Shown here in pieces: positions 1 to 7,438 of a stretch of 64,000 nucleotides of DNA. This DNA is from JANXLS01 sp035308565 (GTDB taxonomy: Bacteria > Planctomycetota > SZUA-567 > H5-PLA8): contig DATGGK010000241.1 in assembly GCA_035308565.1 (NCBI GenBank), forward strand, positions 6,579 to 70,578, in the 5' to 3' direction. A program made the position numbers and the translations under genes. Below the pieces are notes generated by a model, which worked only from the letters and a program-made list of their open reading frames with translations, made no database searches and was not told the origin of the DNA. The number at the start of each line of letters is the position of its first letter. Position 1 is the first letter of the stretch.

Positions 1-3000
1 ACGAAACTTCAGACGGCGCGGACGATCAACGGCGTGTCGTTTGACGGCACGGGAAACATCACGGTTACGGCGGCGGCGGGGACGCTTACCGGCGGGACTT
101 TGGCGAGCAATGTGTTGGCATCTTCGCTGACATCGGTTGGAACTTTGGCGAATTTAACGGTGACGAACCCGATTTCGGGGAGCATTACTGGCAACGCGGC
201 GACGGTGACGACGAATGCAAATTTGACGGGGCCGGTGACTTCGACGGGGAATACGACGGCGATTGCGAACAATGCGCTTTCGGAAACGATGGTCAGCGGG
301 TTGACGACGGACCTTTCGGGCAAACAGCCGTTGAACGCCAATCTGACTGGCCTTTCAACACCCGCGTTGGCGGATGCGTCCACGGGCCTTGTTGCCAAAA
401 CGGCGACAGGCGGGGCGTTTACAACGCGCACGATCACGGGGACAGGCAGCCAGATTGATGTGGCGAATGGCGATGGCGTCGGCAGCAATCCGACGCTGAG
501 CATTTCAACGTCATACGCCGGACAGGCGAGCATCGTGACGCTTGGGACGATTACCAGTGGGATTTGGAACGCGGGGGCGGTGACATCGAGCGGGGCGATT
601 ACGAGCACGGGCGGCAACGTGGGCATTACCTCGCCTGGGACGAATAATGGGTTGAAGGTAACTGTCACGAACACGACGGCAGACGACACTGCTGGCACGA
701 CGGTTAAATACGATCTGCTTAACAATGGCGGAACGCCGGTGTTTAAGGTGACTGCGGCGGGCGCGTTGACGGCTTCGAGCATTAGCACCACGGGCGGCTT
801 GACGGTCAGCGATTTGACGGTGAATGGGAATACGATTTTGGGAACTGGAGGCGGTAATTCGATCACGTTCAATGCCAAGGCGGCGAGCAATTTGGACATG
901 GGGACGAAGGCGATTACGAACATTGGGACTGGCGCTTCGGCGTTTACGGCGTCGGGCGGGTTGACGCTGAACGATGTGCTGACGGCAACGAACAGTGTGG
1001 ACGGGGACACACAATTTGCGGGGCACTTCATTGGAAACAGCAGCAACCCCGGTGCGCCTGCGAACTACACGTCTGCCGTTGTAAGGGTGGAGAACAACAT
1101 CACGGGCGCAGGAAATGCCAACAGCCAGCCGAGCGCCGGATGGTTTTCGACGACGCAAGGGAGCAACGGCGTCGCCGGCGGGGCACCGGTTGGCGTGTAT
1201 GCGGAGACGAATACGTCAACAGTTGGGACGCAAGCGATCGGTTCGTTTAATCATGGTTCGACACATGCAGCGTCAAGCAATACGGCGGCCGTGGGAAGCT
1301 TTTCGTTGGCACAAGCTTATGTGGCAGGAACGGGAAAAATCGAAGGTGCGGCAGGCTGGGCCGATAACGTCGGTGCTGGAAGTCTGAATTTGATTGGCGT
1401 GATTGGCGGCACGAATCCATTTGGAACGGGCTTAACAGCACCAATAAGCGTTGGTGGGTATTTTATTGGACAGACTGCAACAACACGGTTTGGATCTGTT
1501 GGACAAGTGGGTGGGTTCATTCATGACGCATGGAAAGACCCAGCACTGACAGGCAAGAGCGTTGCAGTGGTGGGGATGGATTACAATACATCGGGAACGC
1601 ATCTGGCCGGATATTTTGGCGGGGATGTGACGGCAACGGGGACGCTGACGGCGGGGAGTTTCAGCGGTGCGGGCACTAACCTGACGGGGACCGCGGCGGG
1701 GCTGAGCATTGGGGGGAATGCTTCGACGGCGACGAAACTGGCGACGGCGCACACGATCAACACTGTGGCATTTGACGGCACTTCGGACATTGTGGTTACC
1801 GCGAATGCAAACACTTTGACGGGAACCGCGCTGCCTGCGCTGAGTGGCGCAGCCTTGACGAATTTGACGGCGGCGAATATCAGCGCGGGTACTGCGCCGA
1901 TCAGCATTAGCGGGACTGCCGCGACGGTGACGACGAATGCGAATTTGACGGGGGATGTGACGTCGGTCGGGAACGCGACGACGGTTGTCACAGTTGGCGG
2001 CTCGACGGCGGCACTCGTTCATTCGGCGGAGTTGGCGGCGAACGCGGCGACGAGCGCTGACACGGCCAGCACGATTGTGAAGCGTGATGCGTCGGGGAAC
2101 TTCAGCGCGGGGGCGGTGACGGCGACCGGAAGCAGCGTCAGCATTGGGACGAGCGGCGCAACGACCGGCGCGCTAGTGCTGAACAACAGCGGTAATGCCT
2201 TCTCGACTACGGTGCAGCCCTCGACGGTTGGGGCGGCGCCGATTACGTTCACGCTACCGCCCGATACTGGCGCGCCGAATCAATTCCTGGTTACGAACGG
2301 CGCGGGAATACTTAGTTGGATTACGTCAAACCCCTCGTCGGTCACCGCGACGGGGACGGCGGGCGGAGACTTGGCGGGGACTTACCCCAACCCGACGATT
2401 AACCCTGCTTCTTCCACGGGCAATAACATCATTGCCGCAGTGAATTTGGGGACGGCGGGGATCAAGACGAATTCGATAACGGCGCAAACGGGGAGCGATT
2501 TGACGATTCAAGGCGCGCAGGCGGGGACGAGCCTTGTGCTGCGCAATTCCGATGGCAGCATTGCATTGGGAAATACGACGCATAGCAATCAGGGGAATGC
2601 GGTGCAGGTCGATGTGGCGAATGTGGGAGAAACGGATACGCCAAATCCTGGCGGCGAGATAAATCAGGGCGTCAATGTATTTGGAGAAACCAAAGGCGGT
2701 GCAACGCTGGCAATTTCGCTTCGCGGAAGGCTTGAGGCGAAGAATAGCGTCACATCGATGCGCGGAGTGGGCGGCAATTCGGTGATTAGCGCCGGCGGGT
2801 CAGTGTTGTCGAGTGCGACGGGCGGATATTTTAACGGTGCATTAAAGGGTGGATCGCTGGCGGCAAATGCAATTATAACGGGAGTTTCGGCGGATGCGGA
2901 ATTTGATAGCGGAACCAGCGCATCTTCAAATCAGTTCATTGGCGGCAGGTTCGGCGCAACTACTACGAACGCGTCGCCAGCGATTGGCGCGTTTGCTGCG

Positions 3001-3369
3001 GCGAGCGGTTCAACGCAAAGCAATACCGGCGTGGTGGGGCTTGTCAACGATCCCAGCTTGATAAACATTGCGACGTTTTCGTTCACTTTACCCGCCGGCT
3101 TCAGTTCGGGGGTCACGGGATTTAATCCGAGTACGGCTGCGAACCAGTACGCTGGATATTTCAAGGGGAATGTGAATGTGACTAACCAAGTCAGTGCTGC
3201 GACTGTCAAAGTCGGCAGCGCGACTGTCTATAGTGGCGCGGGCGACCCAAATAATTCGGTGACGGGAAATCCGGGCGATATGTATTTGAATACGTCTGGC
3301 GGTGCTTTGACGACGCTCTACATCAAAGAATCCGGTTCTGGCACTAACACCGGATGGGTTGGGAAATAG
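1..3369 (+). CDS. Tail-fibre-like repeat surface protein, 5' partial
   Basis: The reading frame is open from the first base of the window, so the N-terminus lies upstream; 1122 residues are visible. It is almost entirely Gly/Ala/Ser/Thr/Asn-rich beta-repeat sequence. A module beginning TKLxTAxTINxVxFDGT occurs at residue 1 and again near residue 578, each followed by a similar block with SGTAATVTTNANLTG. Such modules, and the segment YAGQASIVTLGTITSGIW near residue 171, are typical of phage tail fibres and of large surface proteins of PVC bacteria. The C-terminus (PGDMYLNTSGG then YIKESGSG) resembles the end cap of such fibres. No phage genes accompany it, so an exported adhesin or fibrous surface protein is more likely than a prophage fibre. 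Its role and export route are not visible here. Confidence 0.7.
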   Translation, partial: TKLQTARTINGVSFDGTGNITVTAAAGTLTGGTLASNVLASSLTSVGTLANLTVTNPISGSITGNAATVTTNANLTGPVTSTGNTTAIANNALSETMVSGLTTDLSGKQPLNANLTGLSTPALADASTGLVAKTATGGAFTTRTITGTGSQIDVANGDGVGSNPTLSISTSYAGQASIVTLGTITSGIWNAGAVTSSGAITSTGGNVGITSPGTNNGLKVTVTNTTADDTAGTTVKYDLLNNGGTPVFKVTAAGALTASSISTTGGLTVSDLTVNGNTILGTGGGNSITFNAKAASNLDMGTKAITNIGTGASAFTASGGLTLNDVLTATNSVDGDTQFAGHFIGNSSNPGAPANYTSAVVRVENNITGAGNANSQPSAGWFSTTQGSNGVAGGAPVGVYAETNTSTVGTQAIGSFNHGSTHAASSNTAAVGSFSLAQAYVAGTGKIEGAAGWADNVGAGSLNLIGVIGGTNPFGTGLTAPISVGGYFIGQTATTRFGSVGQVGGFIHDAWKDPALTGKSVAVVGMDYNTSGTHLAGYFGGDVTATGTLTAGSFSGAGTNLTGTAAGLSIGGNASTATKLATAHTINTVAFDGTSDIVVTANANTLTGTALPALSGAALTNLTAANISAGTAPISISGTAATVTTNANLTGDVTSVGNATTVVTVGGSTAALVHSAELAANAATSADTASTIVKRDASGNFSAGAVTATGSSVSIGTSGATTGALVLNNSGNAFSTTVQPSTVGAAPITFTLPPDTGAPNQFLVTNGAGILSWITSNPSSVTATGTAGGDLAGTYPNPTINPASSTGNNIIAAVNLGTAGIKTNSITAQTGSDLTIQGAQAGTSLVLRNSDGSIALGNTTHSNQGNAVQVDVANVGETDTPNPGGEINQGVNVFGETKGGATLAISLRGRLEAKNSVTSMRGVGGNSVISAGGSVLSSATGGYFNGALKGGSLAANAIITGVSADAEFDSGTSASSNQFIGGRFGATTTNASPAIGAFAAASGSTQSNTGVVGLVNDPSLINIATFSFTLPAGFSSGVTGFNPSTAANQYAGYFKGNVNVTNQVSAATVKVGSATVYSGAGDPNNSVTGNPGDMYLNTSGGALTTLYIKESGSGTNTGWVGK

Positions 3370-3385
3370 TCGTCGATGCTCGTCG

Positions 3386-4178
3386 TGCAACTTTTGCAGC
3401 CGTGCTCAAAAATCTACTGCTGAAGTGCGCGCATGGTGCAATTAATACAGCGTTTTCCCGTAAGGGTGTCTGAAAAGCCGCCGCATTAACACTTGGTGCA
3501 ATTAATTAACGGCGAGTCGAAAGTTGATGGTCTAAATGCGCGCGTGGTGCAATTAATTTAACGTGCGGGAGCAAGGGCGGATGGAAAGCCAGAGGTCAGA
3601 GGTCAGTTAGCAGGCAGACAGGAATGTCTGCCCCGCCAATTACGCGCTTGGTGCAATTAATTTAGAGTATGAGGCGCGGGTTTTGTTTCGCCCTTTCAGG
3701 GCTTTGGGGCAATCGGGGGAACTAAACCCAGGCCTGCGCTGCGCTTTGGCTTGGGCTATCGTAGTTTGCCCCTTTGGGGCACGTACGGGGGTAGGGTTTA
3801 TGGGTCGGTTAGCAGGCAGACAAGAATGCCTGCCCCACCATGAACGCTCTTGGTGCAATTAATATAGAGTATTGGACTTCTGCTATTGCCGCTCCCTTGC
3901 GGTCGCGGCTCGCAACACGTGGTGCAACTTTTGCAACGAAAATGAATGCGAGAGGTTTTCCGCCTGAAGGCGGGACTACGAACGGGCACGCGTTGTGCAA
4001 TTTTTGCAGAGGAGACTGGAGACGGGAGACCGGAGCCAAACGCGGAAAAAGCCTCATCTCCAACAGGATGTGCAACTTTTGCAACGGGAGATTGCCGCTT
4101 TACTGGCGTGCGCGACTCTGAGACGGGCTCGGAGAGCCGTCCTACTTTGAGCGCCCACAGGATGTGCAACTTTTGCAA
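3386..4178 (+). repeat. Five copies of a TGCAA-N3-TTGCA palindrome
   Basis: Copies lie at 3386-3398, 3923-3935, 3996-4008, 4071-4083 and 4166-4178. Four read TGCAACTTTTGCA and one TGCAATTTTTGCA, so the 5-bp arms are perfect in all five. The last two copies share a longer context, GGATGTGCAACTTTTGCAAC followed by GGGA. All are in the same orientation, judging by the asymmetric spacer. The element is too small to be a transposon by itself. It could be a protein-binding site or a small mobile palindrome. Confidence 0.75.
3434..3863 (+). repeat. Five copies of a TGGTGCAATTAAT motif
   Basis: Copies at 3434-3446, 3494-3506, 3545-3557, 3649-3661 and 3851-3863 share the core GGTGCAATTAAT. The copies at 3649 and 3851 have an extended match, with a GCGCTT-like or GCTCTT-like left side and TAGAGTAT on the right. 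Spacing between copies is irregular, so this is not a CRISPR array. The GTGCAA start is shared with the neighbouring TGCAA palindromes, which suggests a relationship between the two families. Confidence 0.75.
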
Positions 4179-4527
4179 CGGGATTTTGCCACCTACTGGC
4201 GTGCGCGGCTCTGGAATCGAACGGCTCGGAGGGTTCATTAGTTCGCCGCTTTGGGGCTTTCGGTGAATTTCTCAATCGTATACCCAGGGGCTTCGCGGGT
4301 TACGCTGCGCCTTGGGCTTTCGAAGTTCGCGCCGTTGGCGCTGAAAAGTAAATTGATAACGTCCGATCGAAAGGCGATTCTCGCGCGAGCACGGTGGGCG
4401 CGCGATTGATAGGACTTATAGGGGCTATGGGACCCATGGGCCAAAGGCAATGCGCGCGTTTGGGGCGACGCCCGCAGCGGGAAGAAAATGGCAAAGTGAA
4501 AGGCCTTGGCATTTGCAATTCTGCCTA

Positions 4528-4556
4528 TTGAAAAACATCTCAAAAAAGAGTAAAGT
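4528..4556 (+). promoter_or_regulatory. Candidate sigma-70 promoter for the TPR gene
   Basis: TTGAAA at 4528-4533 and TAAAGT at 4551-4556 are separated by exactly 17 bases in an AT-rich patch. The first gene downstream starts at 4662. The two hairpins at 4596-4641 would lie in the leader of this transcript. Confidence 0.5.
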
Positions 4557-4595
4557 ATGGTTCGTTGAAATTTTCAATTTGATGGGCGAAACAAT

Positions 4596-4641
4596 GCAGG
4601 CGGGATGCCTGCGTCATACTTGAACGGAGCGGGAGCTCCGT
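4596..4641. repeat. Two REP-like hairpins in the leader of the TPR gene
   Basis: GCAGGC-GGGAT-GCCTGC occupies 4596-4612 and ACGGAGC-GGGA-GCTCCGT occupies 4624-4641, the second followed by TCTAC. Both follow the form stem, GGGA-type loop, stem, which is shared with palindromes at 28273, 32341, 56828 and 60175. Confidence 0.65.
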
Positions 4642-4661
4642 TCTACTTTTGGAGAAGACAC

Positions 4662-5441
4662 ATGTCTAGGTACAGTGCGGCGATTATGGTGGCGAGCTTG
4701 ATGTTTGTGGGCGGGGCTGGCTTCGCGGCGGAGGGCGACAAGGACAAGGACAAGCCCAAGCCGGCTGAGGCGCCTTTGGACGACGCGGCGGCGAAGAAGG
4801 CGTTTGAAGAGGATTACGAGGCGGGGTCTTCGGCGGCGGCGGACAAGAAGTGGGACGTGGCGGTGAAGAAATTGACCGACGCGCTCAAGGCGCTGGGCGA
4901 GCGCGCGCACGTGAACAAGTCCACGGCGACGGTGCTGCTGAGCAAGGCTCAGAAGGCGCTGTACAAGGACGACGCGATGAACACCGCCAACGAATTGAAG
5001 CGGCTCAAGCAGTGGGCGGAGGCCGAGGAGGCGTACCGGCTGGTGATCAACGTGACCGGCGAGACGGAGTCGCTGAAGAAGAGCATCGCGGACTGCCGCG
5101 TGGCGCTGGAGTTGGAAAGCCCCGAGCTGAAGAAGGCCAACGAGTTGTACAAGGCCAAGAAATGGCAGGAGTCGATCGACGCGTACAACACTGCGGCGGA
5201 GAAGCTGGGGACGCTGCGGCCGATCCGCGAGGGGTTGAACGACGCGAAGGTGAACATCGAGGCCGAGGGCTTGATGAAGAAGGCGACGGACGCGCTGATG
5301 AAGAAGGATTGGGAAGCGGCGTTCGACACGTACCAGAAGGTCGCGAAGATGATCGGCGAAAACGACGAAGTGAAGAAGGGCATCGCGGCGGCTCAGGCGG
5401 GGTACGCGGAAGAGCATAAGGGGGAGAAGAAGCAGCCGTAG
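4662..5441 (+). CDS. Secreted TPR-like repeat protein
   Basis: A protein of 259 residues. I chose the ATG at 4662 because GGAGAAGA sits just upstream and a clean signal peptide follows (MSRYSAAIMVASLMFVGGAG, cleavage near AAEG). An in-frame ATG at 4605 would translate the upstream hairpin repeats and is unlikely. After a Lys/Asp/Pro-rich linker come three or four degenerate TPR-like helical pairs, for example KKWDVAVKKLTDALKALG, KWQESIDAYNTAAEKLG and DWEAAFDTYQKVAKMIG. The C-terminus is Lys-rich. It is probably a periplasmic scaffold protein; partner and pathway are not evident. Confidence 0.75.
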   Translation: MSRYSAAIMVASLMFVGGAGFAAEGDKDKDKPKPAEAPLDDAAAKKAFEEDYEAGSSAAADKKWDVAVKKLTDALKALGERAHVNKSTATVLLSKAQKALYKDDAMNTANELKRLKQWAEAEEAYRLVINVTGETESLKKSIADCRVALELESPELKKANELYKAKKWQESIDAYNTAAEKLGTLRPIREGLNDAKVNIEAEGLMKKATDALMKKDWEAAFDTYQKVAKMIGENDEVKKGIAAAQAGYAEEHKGEKKQP

Positions 5442-5541
5442 GGGCAGGGGTCAGGGGTCAGAAACGAAAATGCTCCGGCGGGATCGGGTTCTTTGGGACT
5501 CGGTTGGCCGGAGTTTTTTATTGGGGGAGAACGGCGTAAAG

Positions 5542-5982
5542 ATGAGGCGCTTTCGGTTGCAGTTTCACCTCTCCACGGCGCTGGTGCTGATGATCGCGGC
5601 GGGCGTCGTGGTGTGGGGGAACATGCAGGCGGATCGGCGCATCGTGGTCAGCGATTGGAAAGAAATCAACGCGCAGTGGTATTGTCTGTTTCAGAACGCG
5701 CGGATCGAACGCGGCTGGCCGTGGCCGTTCCTGATCTACACGGGCCGGACGTATCCGCGCGTGTACAAGGGGGTTTACGATCCATCGGAAAAGGCTATGG
5801 CGTTGGATGACGTCGCCGACAAGCTCGCGCCGTCGGATTTCAGCGGGAGTTGGAGCGCGAGGGCGCTGGCGGCGAACGCGGGTGTCGCGGCGGGGATTCT
5901 GCTGCTGATCGCTGTGGCGTGCGAAGTGTGGATTACATGGAGGCGCAAAACCGCGGCGCGCACGGAGAGAGACGCGACGTGA
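5542..5982 (+). CDS. Small two-TM membrane protein, RFRLQFHLST type
   Basis: A protein of 146 residues. The start at ATG 5542 is preceded by GGGGGAGAA. The N-terminus MRRFRLQFHLSTALVLMIAA gives one membrane segment, a roughly 80-residue exported middle part contains PWPFLIYTGRTYPRVYKGVY, and a second membrane segment lies near residues 110-135 before a charged tail. The basic start followed by a hydrophobic helix is a very common planctomycete signature of unknown function. Its stop overlaps the next start by four bases (GTGA), so the two are probably co-translated. Confidence 0.7.
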   Translation: MRRFRLQFHLSTALVLMIAAGVVVWGNMQADRRIVVSDWKEINAQWYCLFQNARIERGWPWPFLIYTGRTYPRVYKGVYDPSEKAMALDDVADKLAPSDFSGSWSARALAANAGVAAGILLLIAVACEVWITWRRKTAARTERDAT

Positions 5983-6980
5983 CAACGCCGTCGAGCGATA
6001 GCCGCGATTTCGCGGGATGGGTGCCGTTCGGCGTGCGCTTTGAGGCAGGCGGAGCGCGCGTGGACTGGACTTGGCTTGGCGAGCGGCGCTGCGTGGAGCC
6101 GTTCTTCGATCAGACCGTGGCGGCATTGCGCGCGCAGGAGGACGTGTCGAAGCGCTATCGCGAGTCGGGCGCGGAAGCGCTGGAACAGGTTGGCGAGAGG
6201 CTTGCGCCGAGCGGATTTGTTTATCATCTGTCGCGGTGCGGATCGACGCTGGTGGCGCAGATACTGGCAGCGCTGGAATCGACCGTTGTGATTTCAGAGC
6301 CGAACGTCGTGAACGCGCTGCTGGAGCGTTCGCGTGCGGGCGCGGAACGTGCGGAAATTGTGGGGCTGCTGCGCGGCGCGATTGGCGCGCTGGGGCAAAA
6401 ACGGACGGCGCGCGAGCGGCATTATTTTTTGAAATTCAGCAGCCGCGCGATTCACGAATTGGCGCTGATTCGCGAGGCGTTTCCGGATGTGCCGTGGGTG
6501 TTTTTGTACCGCGATCCGGTGGAGGTTTTGGCGGCGCACGTGGAACATTCGCGCGGGCGGCTTGCGCCGGGGCTGGCGGAGTCGGGATTGGCCGAGGGCG
6601 ATGCGGCAGAGTTGCGGCAGATGGCGCCGGCGGAATTCTGGGCGCGCGCGCTGAGGAATTGCTGCGCGGCGGCGCTGCGCTTTTGTGGAGATGGGCGTTC
6701 GCTGCTCGTGAATTACGAGCAGCTTCCGGATGTCGTGTGGGGCGGGCTGGCGCAATTTTTCGGCGTGGACTTTTCGGCGGAAGAAATCGAGGCGATGCGG
6801 TGCGCGGCGCGGTTCGACGCAAAGAATCCGGGACGGGTCTTTGAAGGAGACCGCGAACAGCGGCGCGCGGCGGGGGCGGAAGTGAGGGAGATGGCGGAGC
6901 GGTGGGTGATGGCGCAGTACCGACGATTGGAGGACAAGCGCGGGCGATCCGGTCCAATTCAGGAGCCGGCGAGGATCTGA
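5979..6980 (+). CDS. Sulfotransferase-family protein
   Basis: A protein of 333 residues. GTG 5979 overlaps the TGA of the preceding gene, with AGAGAGA upstream; upstream in-frame ATGs would fall inside that gene. Residues 83-91 (YHLSRCGST) match the phosphosulfate-binding 5' loop of the family, and VFLYRDPVEVLAAHVEHS near residue 175 matches the 3'-phosphate-binding segment. Sulfotransferases move sulfate from PAPS to an acceptor; this branch resembles uncharacterised bacterial members. The acceptor is unknown. Its 3' end overlaps the 3' end of the convergent gene by 22 bases. Confidence 0.7.
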   Translation: MTTPSSDSRDFAGWVPFGVRFEAGGARVDWTWLGERRCVEPFFDQTVAALRAQEDVSKRYRESGAEALEQVGERLAPSGFVYHLSRCGSTLVAQILAALESTVVISEPNVVNALLERSRAGAERAEIVGLLRGAIGALGQKRTARERHYFLKFSSRAIHELALIREAFPDVPWVFLYRDPVEVLAAHVEHSRGRLAPGLAESGLAEGDAAELRQMAPAEFWARALRNCCAAALRFCGDGRSLLVNYEQLPDVVWGGLAQFFGVDFSAEEIEAMRCAARFDAKNPGRVFEGDREQRRAAGAEVREMAERWVMAQYRRLEDKRGRSGPIQEPARI

Positions 6981-7438
6981 ATGACCTTGCCGGACGCGGC
7001 GTCGATGGTCACACGGGCGTGATAATCGGCGCCTAACTCGCCCGGCGGGTGACGCTGGAGGAAGATGACTATGTAATTGCCGCCTTCCACAAGCACTTTG
7101 ACGGGTGCGTCGGCGGGCAGTTCGACTTTGCCCTCACATGCTTTGCGAGCCAGAGCGATTGCTTGTTGGGCTTCGATCATTGCGCTGCGCTCCCGTGGAG
7201 GCTCGGATGTGCCAGTGCCATTCGTTACCGGGCGGGTTTGATTCGGCGGTTCGGATCCATCCGCCCGCTTGCTCGTGGGCGCGGAATTCGGAGTTGGCGA
7301 GCTTTCTATAGCCGGCGCGGTTCGCTCAGGCGAAGCCGCCGGTTTAGTTGCGGGCTTTGCTCGAGCAAGCACAAACCAACATGCGGCCAGCAAAATCAAT
7401 GCAAGGCCAGCCGCGGCAAAAACGCCTCGCATGCTCAT
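6959..7438 (-). CDS. PepSY-like membrane-anchored protein
   Basis: A protein of 159 residues. ATG 7438 overlaps the TGA of the upstream gene (ATGA), which decides the start. One membrane segment lies near residues 5-25 (FAAAGLALILLAACWFVLA), followed by a Pro/Ser/Thr-rich linker and a globular C-terminus: an AxxLAxKACEG-type helix, then strands ending VTIDAASGKVIQILAG. The last part resembles a PepSY domain, in which a strand-turn-strand carries D-x-x-x-G-K-V. Coupling to the large secreted protein upstream suggests a joint role at the cell surface. Confidence 0.6.
   Translation of the reverse strand: MSMRGVFAAAGLALILLAACWFVLARAKPATKPAASPERTAPAIESSPTPNSAPTSKRADGSEPPNQTRPVTNGTGTSEPPRERSAMIEAQQAIALARKACEGKVELPADAPVKVLVEGGNYIVIFLQRHPPGELGADYHARVTIDAASGKVIQILAGS

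Larger units (their letters stand above)
3370..4604. other. Gene-free mosaic of short interspersed repeats
   Basis: No convincing gene lies in these 1.2 kb; the ORFs on both strands are translations of repeats. The stretch is a patchwork of repeat families: five GGTGCAATTAAT motifs, five TGCAA-N3-TTGCA palindromes, two GGCAGACA-type hairpins (3613-3632 and 3815-3834), a GCCTGAAGGCGGGACTACGA word at 3962-3981, a CCCTTGCGGTCGCGGCTCGC word at 3893-3912, and TATAGG/TATGGG words near 4408-4441. Many of these words recur in intergenic DNA of planctomycetes and Verrucomicrobia. The only regulatory candidate I see is the promoter at the right end. Confidence 0.75.

Noticed and set aside
1..3369. Prophage
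   Set aside because: Only fibre-like repeats are present; there are no capsid, terminase, lysis or integrase genes downstream, and upstream is outside the window.
3434..4178. Possible CRISPR array
   Set aside because: Repeats are only 12-13 bases, spacing ranges from about 50 to 200 bases, and two different motif families are involved; no cas gene is present.
4605..4661. Upstream ATG start for the TPR protein
   Set aside because: It would translate the two intergenic hairpins and hide the signal peptide; the ATG at 4662 has a good ribosome site.
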